Shown here in pieces: positions 16,000 to 22,051 of a DNA stretch of 22,051 nt (position 1 is its first letter; every line of letters starts with the position of its first letter). The position numbers and the translations under genes were made by a program. Location of the stretch: assembly GCA_902773285.1 (NCBI GenBank), contig CACYDS010000106.1, positions 1 through 22,051 on the forward strand, given 5' to 3'. Under the pieces are notes generated by a model. It made no database searches and was not told where the DNA came from. It saw only the letters and a list, made by a program, of their open reading frames with translations. The DNA is from an uncultured Pseudomonadota bacterium. Its GTDB lineage: Bacteria; Pseudomonadota; Alphaproteobacteria; RUG11792.

Positions 16000-16064
16000 A
16001 TTAATATTAATCCCGAGAACAATACCTTATACAGTCATTCTAATTCTTGAATGTTAATATTTAG

Positions 16065-17285
16065 TTAAATACTGATGATTTTTTCGCGCTGTATCCAAAA
16101 ATGTATATACAGAATTGATACCAAACTGAAAAAAGCACCACAAATAAATGGAGCGGAAGTGCCTTGTATTTGCATAGATTTTGCTAGTTCAGACAAAAAT
16201 CCAGCTAAATTATTTGAAAGCAATAATATCAAACCTTCAATACCATAAAATATGGCAAATGCCGAACCTACTAAATGTTTGGGTGCTAATTTCGCTATTA
16301 TGGAGCCGATTAATCCCTGCGTCATGCCTATATGTAGTCCCGCAAAAACATATATAAAGATTGTGGTCATTACGCCACATGCAAATATTCCGAATAAATC
16401 TGCTATGACCAAAAGGCATACGCCAATTAACATCAATTTTCTTTTGTCGAGTCTGTCGGATACACGTCCAACTAATATAGCAATGCTGATTGCGAAAAGC
16501 TCATACATTCCCATAAACAATGGGAAATTACCTACTTGCTCAGGTATCACTTCTTTCGCTCTTAGGGTTATAAACCCTTCGCTAAATCGGTTAAACATTA
16601 ATAGGGAAATAAAAATGATAAAATTCCAATATGCTTTAGGCATATTTGTGATATCTTTGACTCGCCATTTACGTTTATCATCCAGTTCATACTTCTTCGT
16701 ATCATCATATTTTATTTTTGTTTTCAAAATGCATAACGCAACAACCGCAGGCAAAATAGCTAACGAAAAAATTAAACGAAAATTTTTGCCTATCAGTGTC
16801 ACTATTGTTGATGTTATTATTGAGCCTAACAAAAAACCTGAGATGTTAGTCGTGTACCTGAGAGAGTATGCAAACCCTTTTTTTTCCGAAATTTCGGCAA
16901 GTATCGTATCGGATGGAGCTTGTCTTAATCCTTTGGCGAATCGATCAATGGATTTTGATATGAAGACAAAAAATACGCTTGGCGCACATGCAAGTGATAA
17001 TTTGCTAAATACCGTTAAGATTGTACCAACATTTAGCATTGGTAATTTACGCTTAAATATGTCCATTATGAAGCCAGCAAAAAGTTTTGCCATAAATGAC
17101 AGGAAAATTACAGCCCCCTCGAGCGCGCCAAAAGACTTGCTATTACCGCCTAATTCGTCAACTATGAATACTGGCAAAAGTGAAAAAATCATTGAAGAAG
17201 CCATTCCCCAGCAAAAATGCATTCCACAAAGCCACAAAATGATCTGGTTTTGGAATTTATCGGGACTTATCTGCAAAAACTTCAT
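16065..17285 (-). CDS. Major facilitator superfamily transporter
   Basis: A 406-residue inner-membrane carrier with about twelve hydrophobic segments arranged as two six-helix halves around a charged central loop (KIKYDDTKKYELDDKRKWRVKD). The loop between helices 2 and 3 carries a weak MFS motif (GFIMDIFKRKLPM), and the equivalent in the second half is GRVSDRLDKRKLM. SIDRFAKGLRQAPSDTILAEIS is typical of a subgroup of uncharacterised MFS proteins often annotated near drug or nucleotide-product exporters; the substrate cannot be deduced. The ATG at 17285 overlaps the atpC stop as ATGA, so translation is coupled. It is the last closely packed gene of the frr-gst-atpC-MFS set. Confidence 0.88.
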   Translation of the reverse strand: MKFLQISPDKFQNQIILWLCGMHFCWGMASSMIFSLLPVFIVDELGGNSKSFGALEGAVIFLSFMAKLFAGFIMDIFKRKLPMLNVGTILTVFSKLSLACAPSVFFVFISKSIDRFAKGLRQAPSDTILAEISEKKGFAYSLRYTTNISGFLLGSIITSTIVTLIGKNFRLIFSLAILPAVVALCILKTKIKYDDTKKYELDDKRKWRVKDITNMPKAYWNFIIFISLLMFNRFSEGFITLRAKEVIPEQVGNFPLFMGMYELFAISIAILVGRVSDRLDKRKLMLIGVCLLVIADLFGIFACGVMTTIFIYVFAGLHIGMTQGLIGSIIAKLAPKHLVGSAFAIFYGIEGLILLLSNNLAGFLSELAKSMQIQGTSAPFICGAFFSLVSILYIHFWIQREKIISI

Positions 17286-17518
17286 TTGTCCACAACTGCA
17301 AAGCACGTCATACCATCAGTATATATGAAGCCTTCAGATATATCGATCGATACAACGCCGGCATTAATAGGAATATAAGAAACTTTTCCTAAAACCTTAG
17401 CCATGTATGGCTGGTGTTGCGGCAAAATTGAAACAACACCATTTTCAGTTTCAACGTCAACTTGAGAAACGTCTCCGTCATATATTTTTTCTTCATTGCA
17501 TATTAAAACAAGTTTCAT
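17282..17518 (-). CDS. atpC: F1-ATPase epsilon subunit, beta-sandwich domain only
   Basis: The 78-residue product aligns with the N-terminal beta-sandwich of the epsilon subunit, which links the gamma subunit to the c-ring of ATP synthase: KLVLICNEEKIYDGDVSQVDVETENGVVSILPQHQPYMAKVLGKVSYI. The family usually has about 110-140 residues; the whole C-terminal helical hairpin, which inhibits ATP hydrolysis, is missing. The gene ends at a normal stop overlapping the MFS start (ATGA), so this looks like a settled short form rather than a frameshift. AAGGTG precedes the ATG at 17518; a TTG at 17521 is adjacent. It is separated from any atpHAGD genes, contrary to the usual operon end. Confidence 0.85.
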   Translation of the reverse strand: MKLVLICNEEKIYDGDVSQVDVETENGVVSILPQHQPYMAKVLGKVSYIPINAGVVSIDISEGFIYTDGMTCFAVVDK

Positions 17519-17527
17519 CAATCACCT

Positions 17528-18202
17528 TCAAAAATCAAGATTTGCATAATCGGTAGCCGGCGGAATTTGTGGCACATTATCTTGTAATATGTTCCTAAAA
17601 CTAGGTCTCGATTTTATTCTAACATACCAACTTTTCACCAGCTCATATTTATGCCATTGTATAATTCCTAGATAGTCCAGTACTGAAAGCAGTGACGAGG
17701 TAGCAATATCAGCTATAGAAAATTCCTTACCAGCCAGCCAATTTCGCCTATCAATAAGCCAAGCAATATATTCCATATGGTTATTCAACTTTGTTCCTGC
17801 CTCGCGTATACAGGCCGGTTCTGGACGTTTATCTGCATCCTTTATAAAGCGTTTCAGTATACGTTCATAAATTACAGGTTGATAAACATCCTTGTAAAGG
17901 ATATTGTGAGCCCAATCAGCTATAGTGCGTGCTTCTGCTCTTTGCTGATAATCGGTTCCGATCAATGGAATATCTGGATATACCTCGTCAAGATATTCAC
18001 GTATAGCTGAATTTCCGTAGGTTATAATACCATTGGTATCGATCAATGTCGGAACCTCACCAGATATATTATATTCTAGCAATTCGTCAGATGGCTTCCA
18101 AGGGGCCTCATAGACAAGTTCATAATCCAAACGCTTTTCCGCAAGAATCACTCTCACTGCTCGCGATAAACCTGATAATGGATAATGAAATAATCTACGC
18201 AT
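17528..18202 (-). CDS. Glutathione S-transferase family protein
   Basis: A 224-residue two-domain GST. The thioredoxin-like N-terminal domain (LFHYPLSGLSRAVRVILAEKRLDYELV) carries the cis-proline in GEVPTLIDTNG and a glutathione-binding segment YGNSAIREYLDE, where the usual E-S pair is N-S. The helical C-terminal domain has the conserved FSIADIATSSLLSVLDYLG capping motif. The catalytic residue is probably S10 or S13 in the first loop; the exact class is unclear. It starts 3 bp after frr and ends 9 bp before atpC, so it belongs to one transcript. A role in stress or thiol metabolism is plausible, but family membership does not fix the substrate. Confidence 0.9.
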   Translation of the reverse strand: MRRLFHYPLSGLSRAVRVILAEKRLDYELVYEAPWKPSDELLEYNISGEVPTLIDTNGIITYGNSAIREYLDEVYPDIPLIGTDYQQRAEARTIADWAHNILYKDVYQPVIYERILKRFIKDADKRPEPACIREAGTKLNNHMEYIAWLIDRRNWLAGKEFSIADIATSSLLSVLDYLGIIQWHKYELVKSWYVRIKSRPSFRNILQDNVPQIPPATDYANLDF

Positions 18203-18205
18203 TTT

Positions 18206-18760
18206 TTATATCTGCATTATATCTTTTTGTTTTGTTTCTAGAATCGCCTCTATTTTTTTTGTGCAATCGTTTGTCCAATTTTGAATTGTTTCAGATAGAC
18301 GCTTCAAATCATCTTCACTTATTTCACCATTTTTTTCCTGCTTCTTTATAGCGTCCATAGCGTCACGTCGAATATTCCTTATTGCCACTTTGGCTTCCTC
18401 TGCGTATTTTGAGGCCAATTTTGACAGTTCTTGTCGGCGTTCTTCTGAAAGAGGAGGGATAGGAACGCGTACAGTTTGCCCATCTGTGGCTGGGTTAAGA
18501 TTTGCGCCGCTCTCTCTTATTGCTTTTTCTACACCTTTGACTAGACCTTTATCCCAAACATTGACAACAAGCATTCTTGCATCTGGAGCTGATATCGTCC
18601 CAACTTGTGATAGCGGCATTAAAGAGCCGTATGCTTCTACCTTAATGGGTTCTAGCAGCGTTGTGGAGGCGCGACCAGCGCGTATACCAGAAATTTCTTT
18701 CGAAAAGGCATCAATCGAAAGCTCCATCTTATTCTTAAATTGACTTAACCTTGAATCCAA
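18206..18760 (-). CDS. frr: Ribosome recycling factor
   Basis: RRF, with EF-G, splits post-termination ribosomes. The 184 residues match the family: FSKEISGIRAGRASTTLLEPIKVEAYGSLMPLSQVGTISAPDARMLVVNVWD, then IRESGANLNPATDGQTVRVPIPPLSEERRQEL, and the helical tail. The start is a TTG at 18760. It gives 11 residues before MELSIDAF, as against 12 in E. coli, whereas the next ATG would remove the first helix. No Shine-Dalgarno is visible. In most bacteria frr follows pyrH; here it begins the operon frr-gst-atpC-MFS under its own promoter (18792-18820) with copy C of the shared element. Confidence 0.95.
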   Translation of the reverse strand: MDSRLSQFKNKMELSIDAFSKEISGIRAGRASTTLLEPIKVEAYGSLMPLSQVGTISAPDARMLVVNVWDKGLVKGVEKAIRESGANLNPATDGQTVRVPIPPLSEERRQELSKLASKYAEEAKVAIRNIRRDAMDAIKKQEKNGEISEDDLKRLSETIQNWTNDCTKKIEAILETKQKDIMQI

Positions 18761-18791
18761 AATTTTGCACGTACTAATTAAACTTAGCTAA

Positions 18792-18820
18792 ATTCTAGCT
18801 AGTATCTGATTTTGTGTCAA
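18792..18820 (-). promoter_or_regulatory. Sigma-70-type promoter of the frr operon
   Basis: On the minus strand a perfect TTGACA (18815-18820) is followed after 17 bp by TAGAAT (18792-18797). The start would be near 18785, about 25 bases before the frr TTG codon. Confidence 0.78.
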
Positions 18821-18823
18821 ATA

Positions 18824-18845
18824 CTGTATAAGGTCATAGCATATT
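18824..18845 (-). promoter_or_regulatory. Shared 22-bp promoter-upstream element, copy C
   Basis: On the minus strand 18 of 22 positions match copies A and B, including the unbroken blocks ATATG, TATGA and CTTATACA. It has the same orientation relative to the promoter as copies A and B. It ends 26 bp before the -10, against 37 bp for the other two, a difference of 11 bp or about one DNA turn. Confidence 0.55.
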
Positions 18846-18930
18846 GAGACGAAGAAAAATTAGCGCATGAATATTGAATGCACTTCTGAGTGTTAGATGG
18901 AGGCTTAGCCTTTGGATGCTTAAGTTCCAA

Positions 18931-19245
18931 TTAATAGGTACTTGTTCTGACCATTGAGGCAATCATCGTTGCATACTTCCAGCTCAAATTGCATGAGGTG
19001 TATGTTAAGCTGATATTCTTGTTCGTTCTCCGCGCTTCAGCTGCCAATTTCGATGTATCGAATGCTTTACTGAGGACCAAAGATTTTAAACGATCGCAAC
19101 TAAGGAATATATGATCCATACCATCTTTGTTATCTATTTTTAATGGATTGAATTTAATGAAATTCAGATAAGGTAAATCATCGTCACTTAGGAGCATCTG
19201 GCGCCTACTCTTGACATTTGATGTATCAAAATTACTTAAATCCAA
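18931..19245 (-). pseudogene. Remnant of a BspA-type (DUF285) leucine-rich surface protein
   Basis: An open frame of about 104 codons begins abruptly with LDLSNFDTSNV, the signature of DUF285/BspA-type repeats. It later has MDHIFLSCDRLKSLVLSKAFDTSKL, which fits the M..MF..C..L..L.LS.FDTS.. repeat with errors. Three codons before the first recognisable residue there is a stop, and the sequence beyond is a stem-loop element, so the 5' part is missing. The only start would be a TTG without a ribosome-binding site, and no signal peptide is present. In intact proteins these repeats lie in large exported surface or effector-like proteins. It is most likely a decayed fragment, although a short expressed protein cannot be excluded. 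Confidence 0.55.
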
Positions 19246-19252
19246 TCTTGCC

Positions 19253-19299
19253 TGTCAAGGTCAGTGCCCGAATGGCACTGAGCGAAGCGTACCTTAACA
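19253..19299. repeat. Compound stem-loop next to the DUF285 remnant
   Basis: An outer stem pairs TGTCAAGGT (19253-19261) with ACCTTAACA (19291-19299), eight of nine. An inner perfect stem pairs CAGTGCC (19262-19268) with GGCACTG (19274-19280) around CGAAT. The unpaired AGCGAAGCG lies on one side. No T run follows on either strand, so this is not a standard terminator. It resembles a dispersed REP-like palindrome. Confidence 0.55.
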
Positions 19300-19304
19300 A
19301 GCAT

Positions 19305-19349
19305 AGGGGCGCGATGTGGTAAAATATAAACATACCACATCGCGCCCCT
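19305..19349. repeat. Perfect 17-bp inverted repeat
   Basis: AGGGGCGCGATGTGGTA (19305-19321) and its exact reverse complement (19333-19349) flank an 11-base A+T-rich loop. Its G+C content stands out from the surrounding DNA. It lies 24 bp after the GspF-type stop and could stop transcription, but no T run follows on the minus strand. A REP-type or mobile palindrome is the alternative. Confidence 0.75.
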
Positions 19350-19372
19350 GCATCTCACTCATTAAGGCAACT

Positions 19373-20521
19373 TCAAAATACTGCGTTTAGATTTGAATAA
19401 AGCGGAAAGATCATGGCATAAACAAAAATGATGAGCAATATTCCTATAAATGTTATTGCGGCTGGTTGTAGAATGGCGACAATTCTCTGCAACTTGTGTT
19501 CGATATTTTGCCTAGACATATCCGAAGCAGATTGAAAAGCTGACCAAAGATTGCCGGCTCGTTCAGCTGCTCCAATTATCGATAATTCGTACTCATTCAA
19601 AATTTTTGATTTCCTGAGTGCCGACAACAGTGTAACGCCAGATCTAACAGAATTTACAACTTCTCTAACCTGCGGGATGATATCTTCTGTACATTCCATG
19701 GCTTCCAGTAAGTTTATTTTGTCATACAGCATAATTTCCATCGCAACAAAAAAATTGTAAATATTTATCTCTCGTTTTAGTTTTCCGCAAAAAATATCGC
19801 TCAACTTCATAATCCAATATTTATACATAACATGTTTTACGACAAACACCAATCCGACTATGCCGAATAAAATGTATAAGACATTGCCTGACACTATTTT
19901 GCTAAAAGATATAACTAAACGGGAAATAGTCGGGAGCTCAACATTCATCTCGCAAAATAACTCAGCAAATTTGGGGACTAAAACAAAAATCCAAAAAATA
20001 AAAACGCATCCAACGAAAAACAGTAAGATAATCGGATATCTCATAGACTCTTTAATCCTATGCCGGAGCTTTTCATTTTTGTCCAGGTGCAGCACAATTT
20101 TTTCGAGCGTATTTGGTAATTCTGCAGTTTTTTCAGAAATTTCAATTGACTTGACGCAAACCTTATCGAAATATCTACCGAACTTTGACAAAACGTGCGA
20201 TAAGCTTTCTCCCAAATATATTTGTTGAATAACAGTACTTACAAGTGTCTGCTGCTCCTCGTTTTTAAACAAGTTTTTTACGATCTTCAAGGCTTCTAGT
20301 AAATTTAACTTATTTTTGATTAGATGACTTAAGTTTCTAAAAAATGGCAAGGTAAACTCCGCAATAGGATCTTTAATAGACGATTTCTGGACCATTTTTG
20401 ATATAAAAAGTAAATCAGATTTTCTAAAAAATTCCAGAAAATCAAAATCTTCTTCAGCAAAAATAGTCTTCGCTACTACTTCGCCATTTTTATTCAACGT
20501 CTTACAAGTAAAAAACTGCAT
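19373..20521 (-). CDS. GspF/PilC-type inner-membrane platform protein of type II secretion or type IV pili
   Basis: A 382-residue protein with two T2SSF domains. The first is FTLPFFRNLSHLIKNKLNLLEALKIVKNLF. The second is IYNFFVAMEIMLYDKINLLEAMECTEDI, then LSIIGAAERAGNLWSAFQSASDM, a strongly conserved family motif. Membrane helices lie near the centre (YPIILLFFVGCVFIFWIFVLVPKF and ISGN-like VLYILFGIVGLVFVV) and at the C-terminus (ILQPAAITFIGILLIIFVYAMIFPLYSNL). This is the platform component around which the pseudopilus is assembled. The ATG at 20521 is preferred (AAGATGG just upstream); a GTG at 20566 is in frame. No other secretion gene is adjacent; it follows bioA by 90 bp. Confidence 0.9.
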   Translation of the reverse strand: MQFFTCKTLNKNGEVVAKTIFAEEDFDFLEFFRKSDLLFISKMVQKSSIKDPIAEFTLPFFRNLSHLIKNKLNLLEALKIVKNLFKNEEQQTLVSTVIQQIYLGESLSHVLSKFGRYFDKVCVKSIEISEKTAELPNTLEKIVLHLDKNEKLRHRIKESMRYPIILLFFVGCVFIFWIFVLVPKFAELFCEMNVELPTISRLVISFSKIVSGNVLYILFGIVGLVFVVKHVMYKYWIMKLSDIFCGKLKREINIYNFFVAMEIMLYDKINLLEAMECTEDIIPQVREVVNSVRSGVTLLSALRKSKILNEYELSIIGAAERAGNLWSAFQSASDMSRQNIEHKLQRIVAILQPAAITFIGILLIIFVYAMIFPLYSNLNAVF

Positions 20522-20611
20522 ACCATCTTCATGCGCCCTCTGGGGCTCTGGAGGAGAGTATCGCACAATTACGTTACTTTTTTATTAAAAAACAATAGCA
20601 AGATCGGAACT

Positions 20612-21844
20612 TCATTTTAAGAAAGTTTCCAAAATATCGTAAGCTCTGTCTAAATTGTCGATTGAAATGCAATATGGAGGAATGAAATATATCGTATTAT
20701 GCAATGGACGTATAATTATTCCGTTTTCAAACATTATGTTTGCCGCATTCTTTGCCAATTCAGGCGAACTTAAATCCATCGCAGAAATTGTTCCACATGA
20801 TCTTGTTGCAATGATATTTTTTCTCGGCAATCCCCCTAATCGAACGACATGAGTTTCGGAAATTGTTCGTATATTTTTCTGTATTTCTTCAGTTTGCAAA
20901 ATCTGTTGTGCGGCACATGCTGCAGCGCATGCGAGTGGGTTGGCGGTATACGAATGCCCATGGATAAAAGCCTTATTCCAATCATCAGACCAAAATGCCT
21001 CATATACTTTTTTAGTAGTCACCGTTAACGACATCGGCATAAAGCCACCTGTTAATGCTTTGGATAGGCACATAATGTCAGGAGCATTTCTTATTTGATT
21101 TGTTGCGAACATTGTGCCAGTGCGGTAAAAACCGGTCATCACCTCATCGAAAATTATCAAGATACCATACTTTCTTACCGCTTCAACGATTCTGTCTAAA
21201 AATTCTGGCGAATACATTTTCATACCGGCTGCACCTTGAACCAATGGCTCCACTATGAGCGCGCAGACATTCTTATGATTTTTTTCCAAAAATCTTTCAA
21301 GCTCATAAATTGATAATTCTTCATCTTCGGCATTTTTGGGAAATCTTATAGAAAACGTTTCAAAGAAAAATTTCTTGAACTTTGAGTGATATTCTGAAGA
21401 GGCACCAGCGGCACTCATAGCGCCAATAGTATCTCCATGATATCCTCCTTCGAGGTTGATAAAAATATCTCTGTCCTCGATGCCTTGGTTTAAAAAATAC
21501 TGATAAGCCATTTTTAATGCAACTTCTACAGCTGTAGAACCATTGTCCGAGAAGAAAAATTTGGACAAGCTCTTCGGTAAATGCTGAGACAAAATATTAA
21601 CTAAATTTTCTGCCGGATCATGAGTGTATCCCGCAAAAATTACATGTTCAAGAGTGTGAGCTTGCTTCGATATAGCATCTGCTATTTCTGGTTGAGAGTG
21701 CCCCAAAATATTAACCCACCAGCTGGAAATCATATCTACATACCGCTCACCATTCTCGTCATACAGATATTCATTTTCTCCACTTACCATTTTTAATGGT
21801 TTTGAGGCAGTTTTTTCTTGCGTAAATGGATGCCAAATTTTCAT
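20612..21844 (-). CDS. bioA: Adenosylmethionine-8-amino-7-oxononanoate aminotransferase
   Basis: BioA converts 8-amino-7-oxononanoate to 7,8-diaminononanoate using S-adenosylmethionine as amino donor, the antepenultimate step of biotin synthesis. It has 410 residues. The N-terminal WHPFTQ, SSWWVN (W42-W43), the phosphate-binding DNGSTAVEVALKMA (100-113), GGYHGDT, the PLP-contacting FDEVMTGF (D233) and the Schiff-base lysine K262 in SKALTGGFMP are all present. The paired tryptophans and overall match favour BioA over other class III aminotransferases. A GGGGGTG stands before the ATG at 21844. The other bio genes are not visible; upstream is a palindromic element and the window end. Biotin genes in intracellular alphaproteobacteria are often horizontally acquired. 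Confidence 0.94.
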   Translation of the reverse strand: MKIWHPFTQEKTASKPLKMVSGENEYLYDENGERYVDMISSWWVNILGHSQPEIADAISKQAHTLEHVIFAGYTHDPAENLVNILSQHLPKSLSKFFFSDNGSTAVEVALKMAYQYFLNQGIEDRDIFINLEGGYHGDTIGAMSAAGASSEYHSKFKKFFFETFSIRFPKNAEDEELSIYELERFLEKNHKNVCALIVEPLVQGAAGMKMYSPEFLDRIVEAVRKYGILIIFDEVMTGFYRTGTMFATNQIRNAPDIMCLSKALTGGFMPMSLTVTTKKVYEAFWSDDWNKAFIHGHSYTANPLACAAACAAQQILQTEEIQKNIRTISETHVVRLGGLPRKNIIATRSCGTISAMDLSSPELAKNAANIMFENGIIIRPLHNTIYFIPPYCISIDNLDRAYDILETFLK

Positions 21845-21884
21845 TTTTCACCCCCGAAACAAGCATAAAAATTGATACGTTCCC

Positions 21885-21912
21885 ATTATACTTCTTTGCG
21901 CAAAGTTCGCAA
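21885..21912 (-). promoter_or_regulatory. bioA promoter with a palindromic operator candidate in the spacer
   Basis: On the minus strand TTGCGA (21907-21912) and a perfect TATAAT (21885-21890) are 16 bp apart. The spacer contains the perfect 12-bp palindrome CTTTGCGCAAAG (21894-21905), placed where a repressor would block polymerase. It does not look like the BirA operator or the TTATMTATAA BioR site. Confidence 0.55.
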
Positions 21913-21919
21913 AATTCTT

Positions 21920-22029
21920 GGGATTGCCAAACAAATTAACAAAAAAGCTCTCTGATGTGCAGAAAGAACTCGCAATAGCCATATTTCTGCATAGCTGAGA
22001 ATTTTTTTATTAATTTGTTTGGTAATCCC
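21920..22029. repeat. 110-bp near-perfect palindrome (MITE-like or bidirectional terminator)
   Basis: The outer arms 21920-21946 and 22003-22029 are inverted copies matching at 25 of 27 positions, starting GGGATT and ending AATCCC. The pairing continues inward to about 46 bp per arm with seven mismatches, around an 18-base centre. Runs of T6-T7 lie within the arms on both strands just after the inner hairpin, so it could end transcription in both directions. No transposase gene and no clear target-site duplication is seen. The 206 bp upstream of bioA hold nothing else besides its promoter. Confidence 0.65.
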
Positions 22030-22051
22030 GTAATACTTGCTTGCTTGGCAA

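Noticed and set aside
16023..16036. CCTTATACAGT in the MFS/unknown-protein gap, like the end of copy C
   Set aside because: A 12-bp match is expected by chance in a window of this size and composition, the remaining bases do not match, and the minus-strand reading may simply contain a -10 (TATAAG).
16252..17328. A 358-codon open frame on the plus strand opposite the MFS gene
   Set aside because: It is antisense to a clear membrane-transport gene, has no ribosome-binding site, and its residues mirror the hydrophobic codons of the opposite strand.
1..22051. CRISPR arrays, prophage genes, full insertion sequences
   Set aside because: No regularly spaced direct repeats, phage structural or integrase genes, or transposase frames are present.

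Overview
The window is an A+T-rich stretch of an alphaproteobacterial chromosome. The family-level evidence is the clustering of rimP-nusA-infB behind a CarD-type regulator, a short DUF3576-like lipoprotein, and infB and nusA of alphaproteobacterial style. A biotin-synthesis gene (bioA), a remnant of a BspA-type (DUF285) surface protein, a decayed shikimate kinase and an isolated, shortened atpC suggest a host-associated or endosymbiotic lineage of the Holosporales/Rickettsiales kind. That placement is inference; no 16S gene is present. The gap gene argues against Rickettsia proper, which lacks glycolysis.

Layout. Positions 1-1551 (minus strand) hold a DUF3576-like lipoprotein gene followed by gap and the first codons of a third gene. 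A divergent plus-strand tRNA-Arg(UCU) with a near-consensus promoter sits at 1711-1787. Positions 1824-7517 form a minus-strand information-processing cluster, carD-rimP-nusA-infB-lptE-like. A divergent 240-bp region (7518-7757) carries a shared promoter element and a terminator-bearing leader, then the plus-strand set aroK-like - recR - alkD-like (7758-9678). A minus-strand S41 protease gene and a plus-strand orphan histidine kinase gene are divergent (9680-12263). From 12283 to the end everything is on the minus strand: murF-mraY; a secreted protein of unknown function; frr-gst-atpC-MFS, tightly packed; a decayed region (18931-19372) with a DUF285 fragment and two strong stem-loops; then bioA and a GspF-type gene. 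The window ends in a 110-bp near-perfect palindrome.

The most interesting signal is a 22-bp sequence found upstream of three unrelated promoters. Two copies are identical (1634-1655 and 7595-7616) and the third (18824-18845) matches at 18 of 22 positions. Measured to the -10 hexamer, the first two lie at exactly the same distance (37 bp between) and the third lies 11 bp closer, about one helical turn. This is the geometry of an activator site. The three promoters drive tRNA-Arg(UCU), the aroK-like/recR/alkD-like operon and the frr operon, so the window may show part of an undescribed regulon. Other notable points are the loss of the shikimate-binding residues in the aroK-like protein, an attenuator-like leader in front of it, and an epsilon subunit reduced to its beta-sandwich domain.
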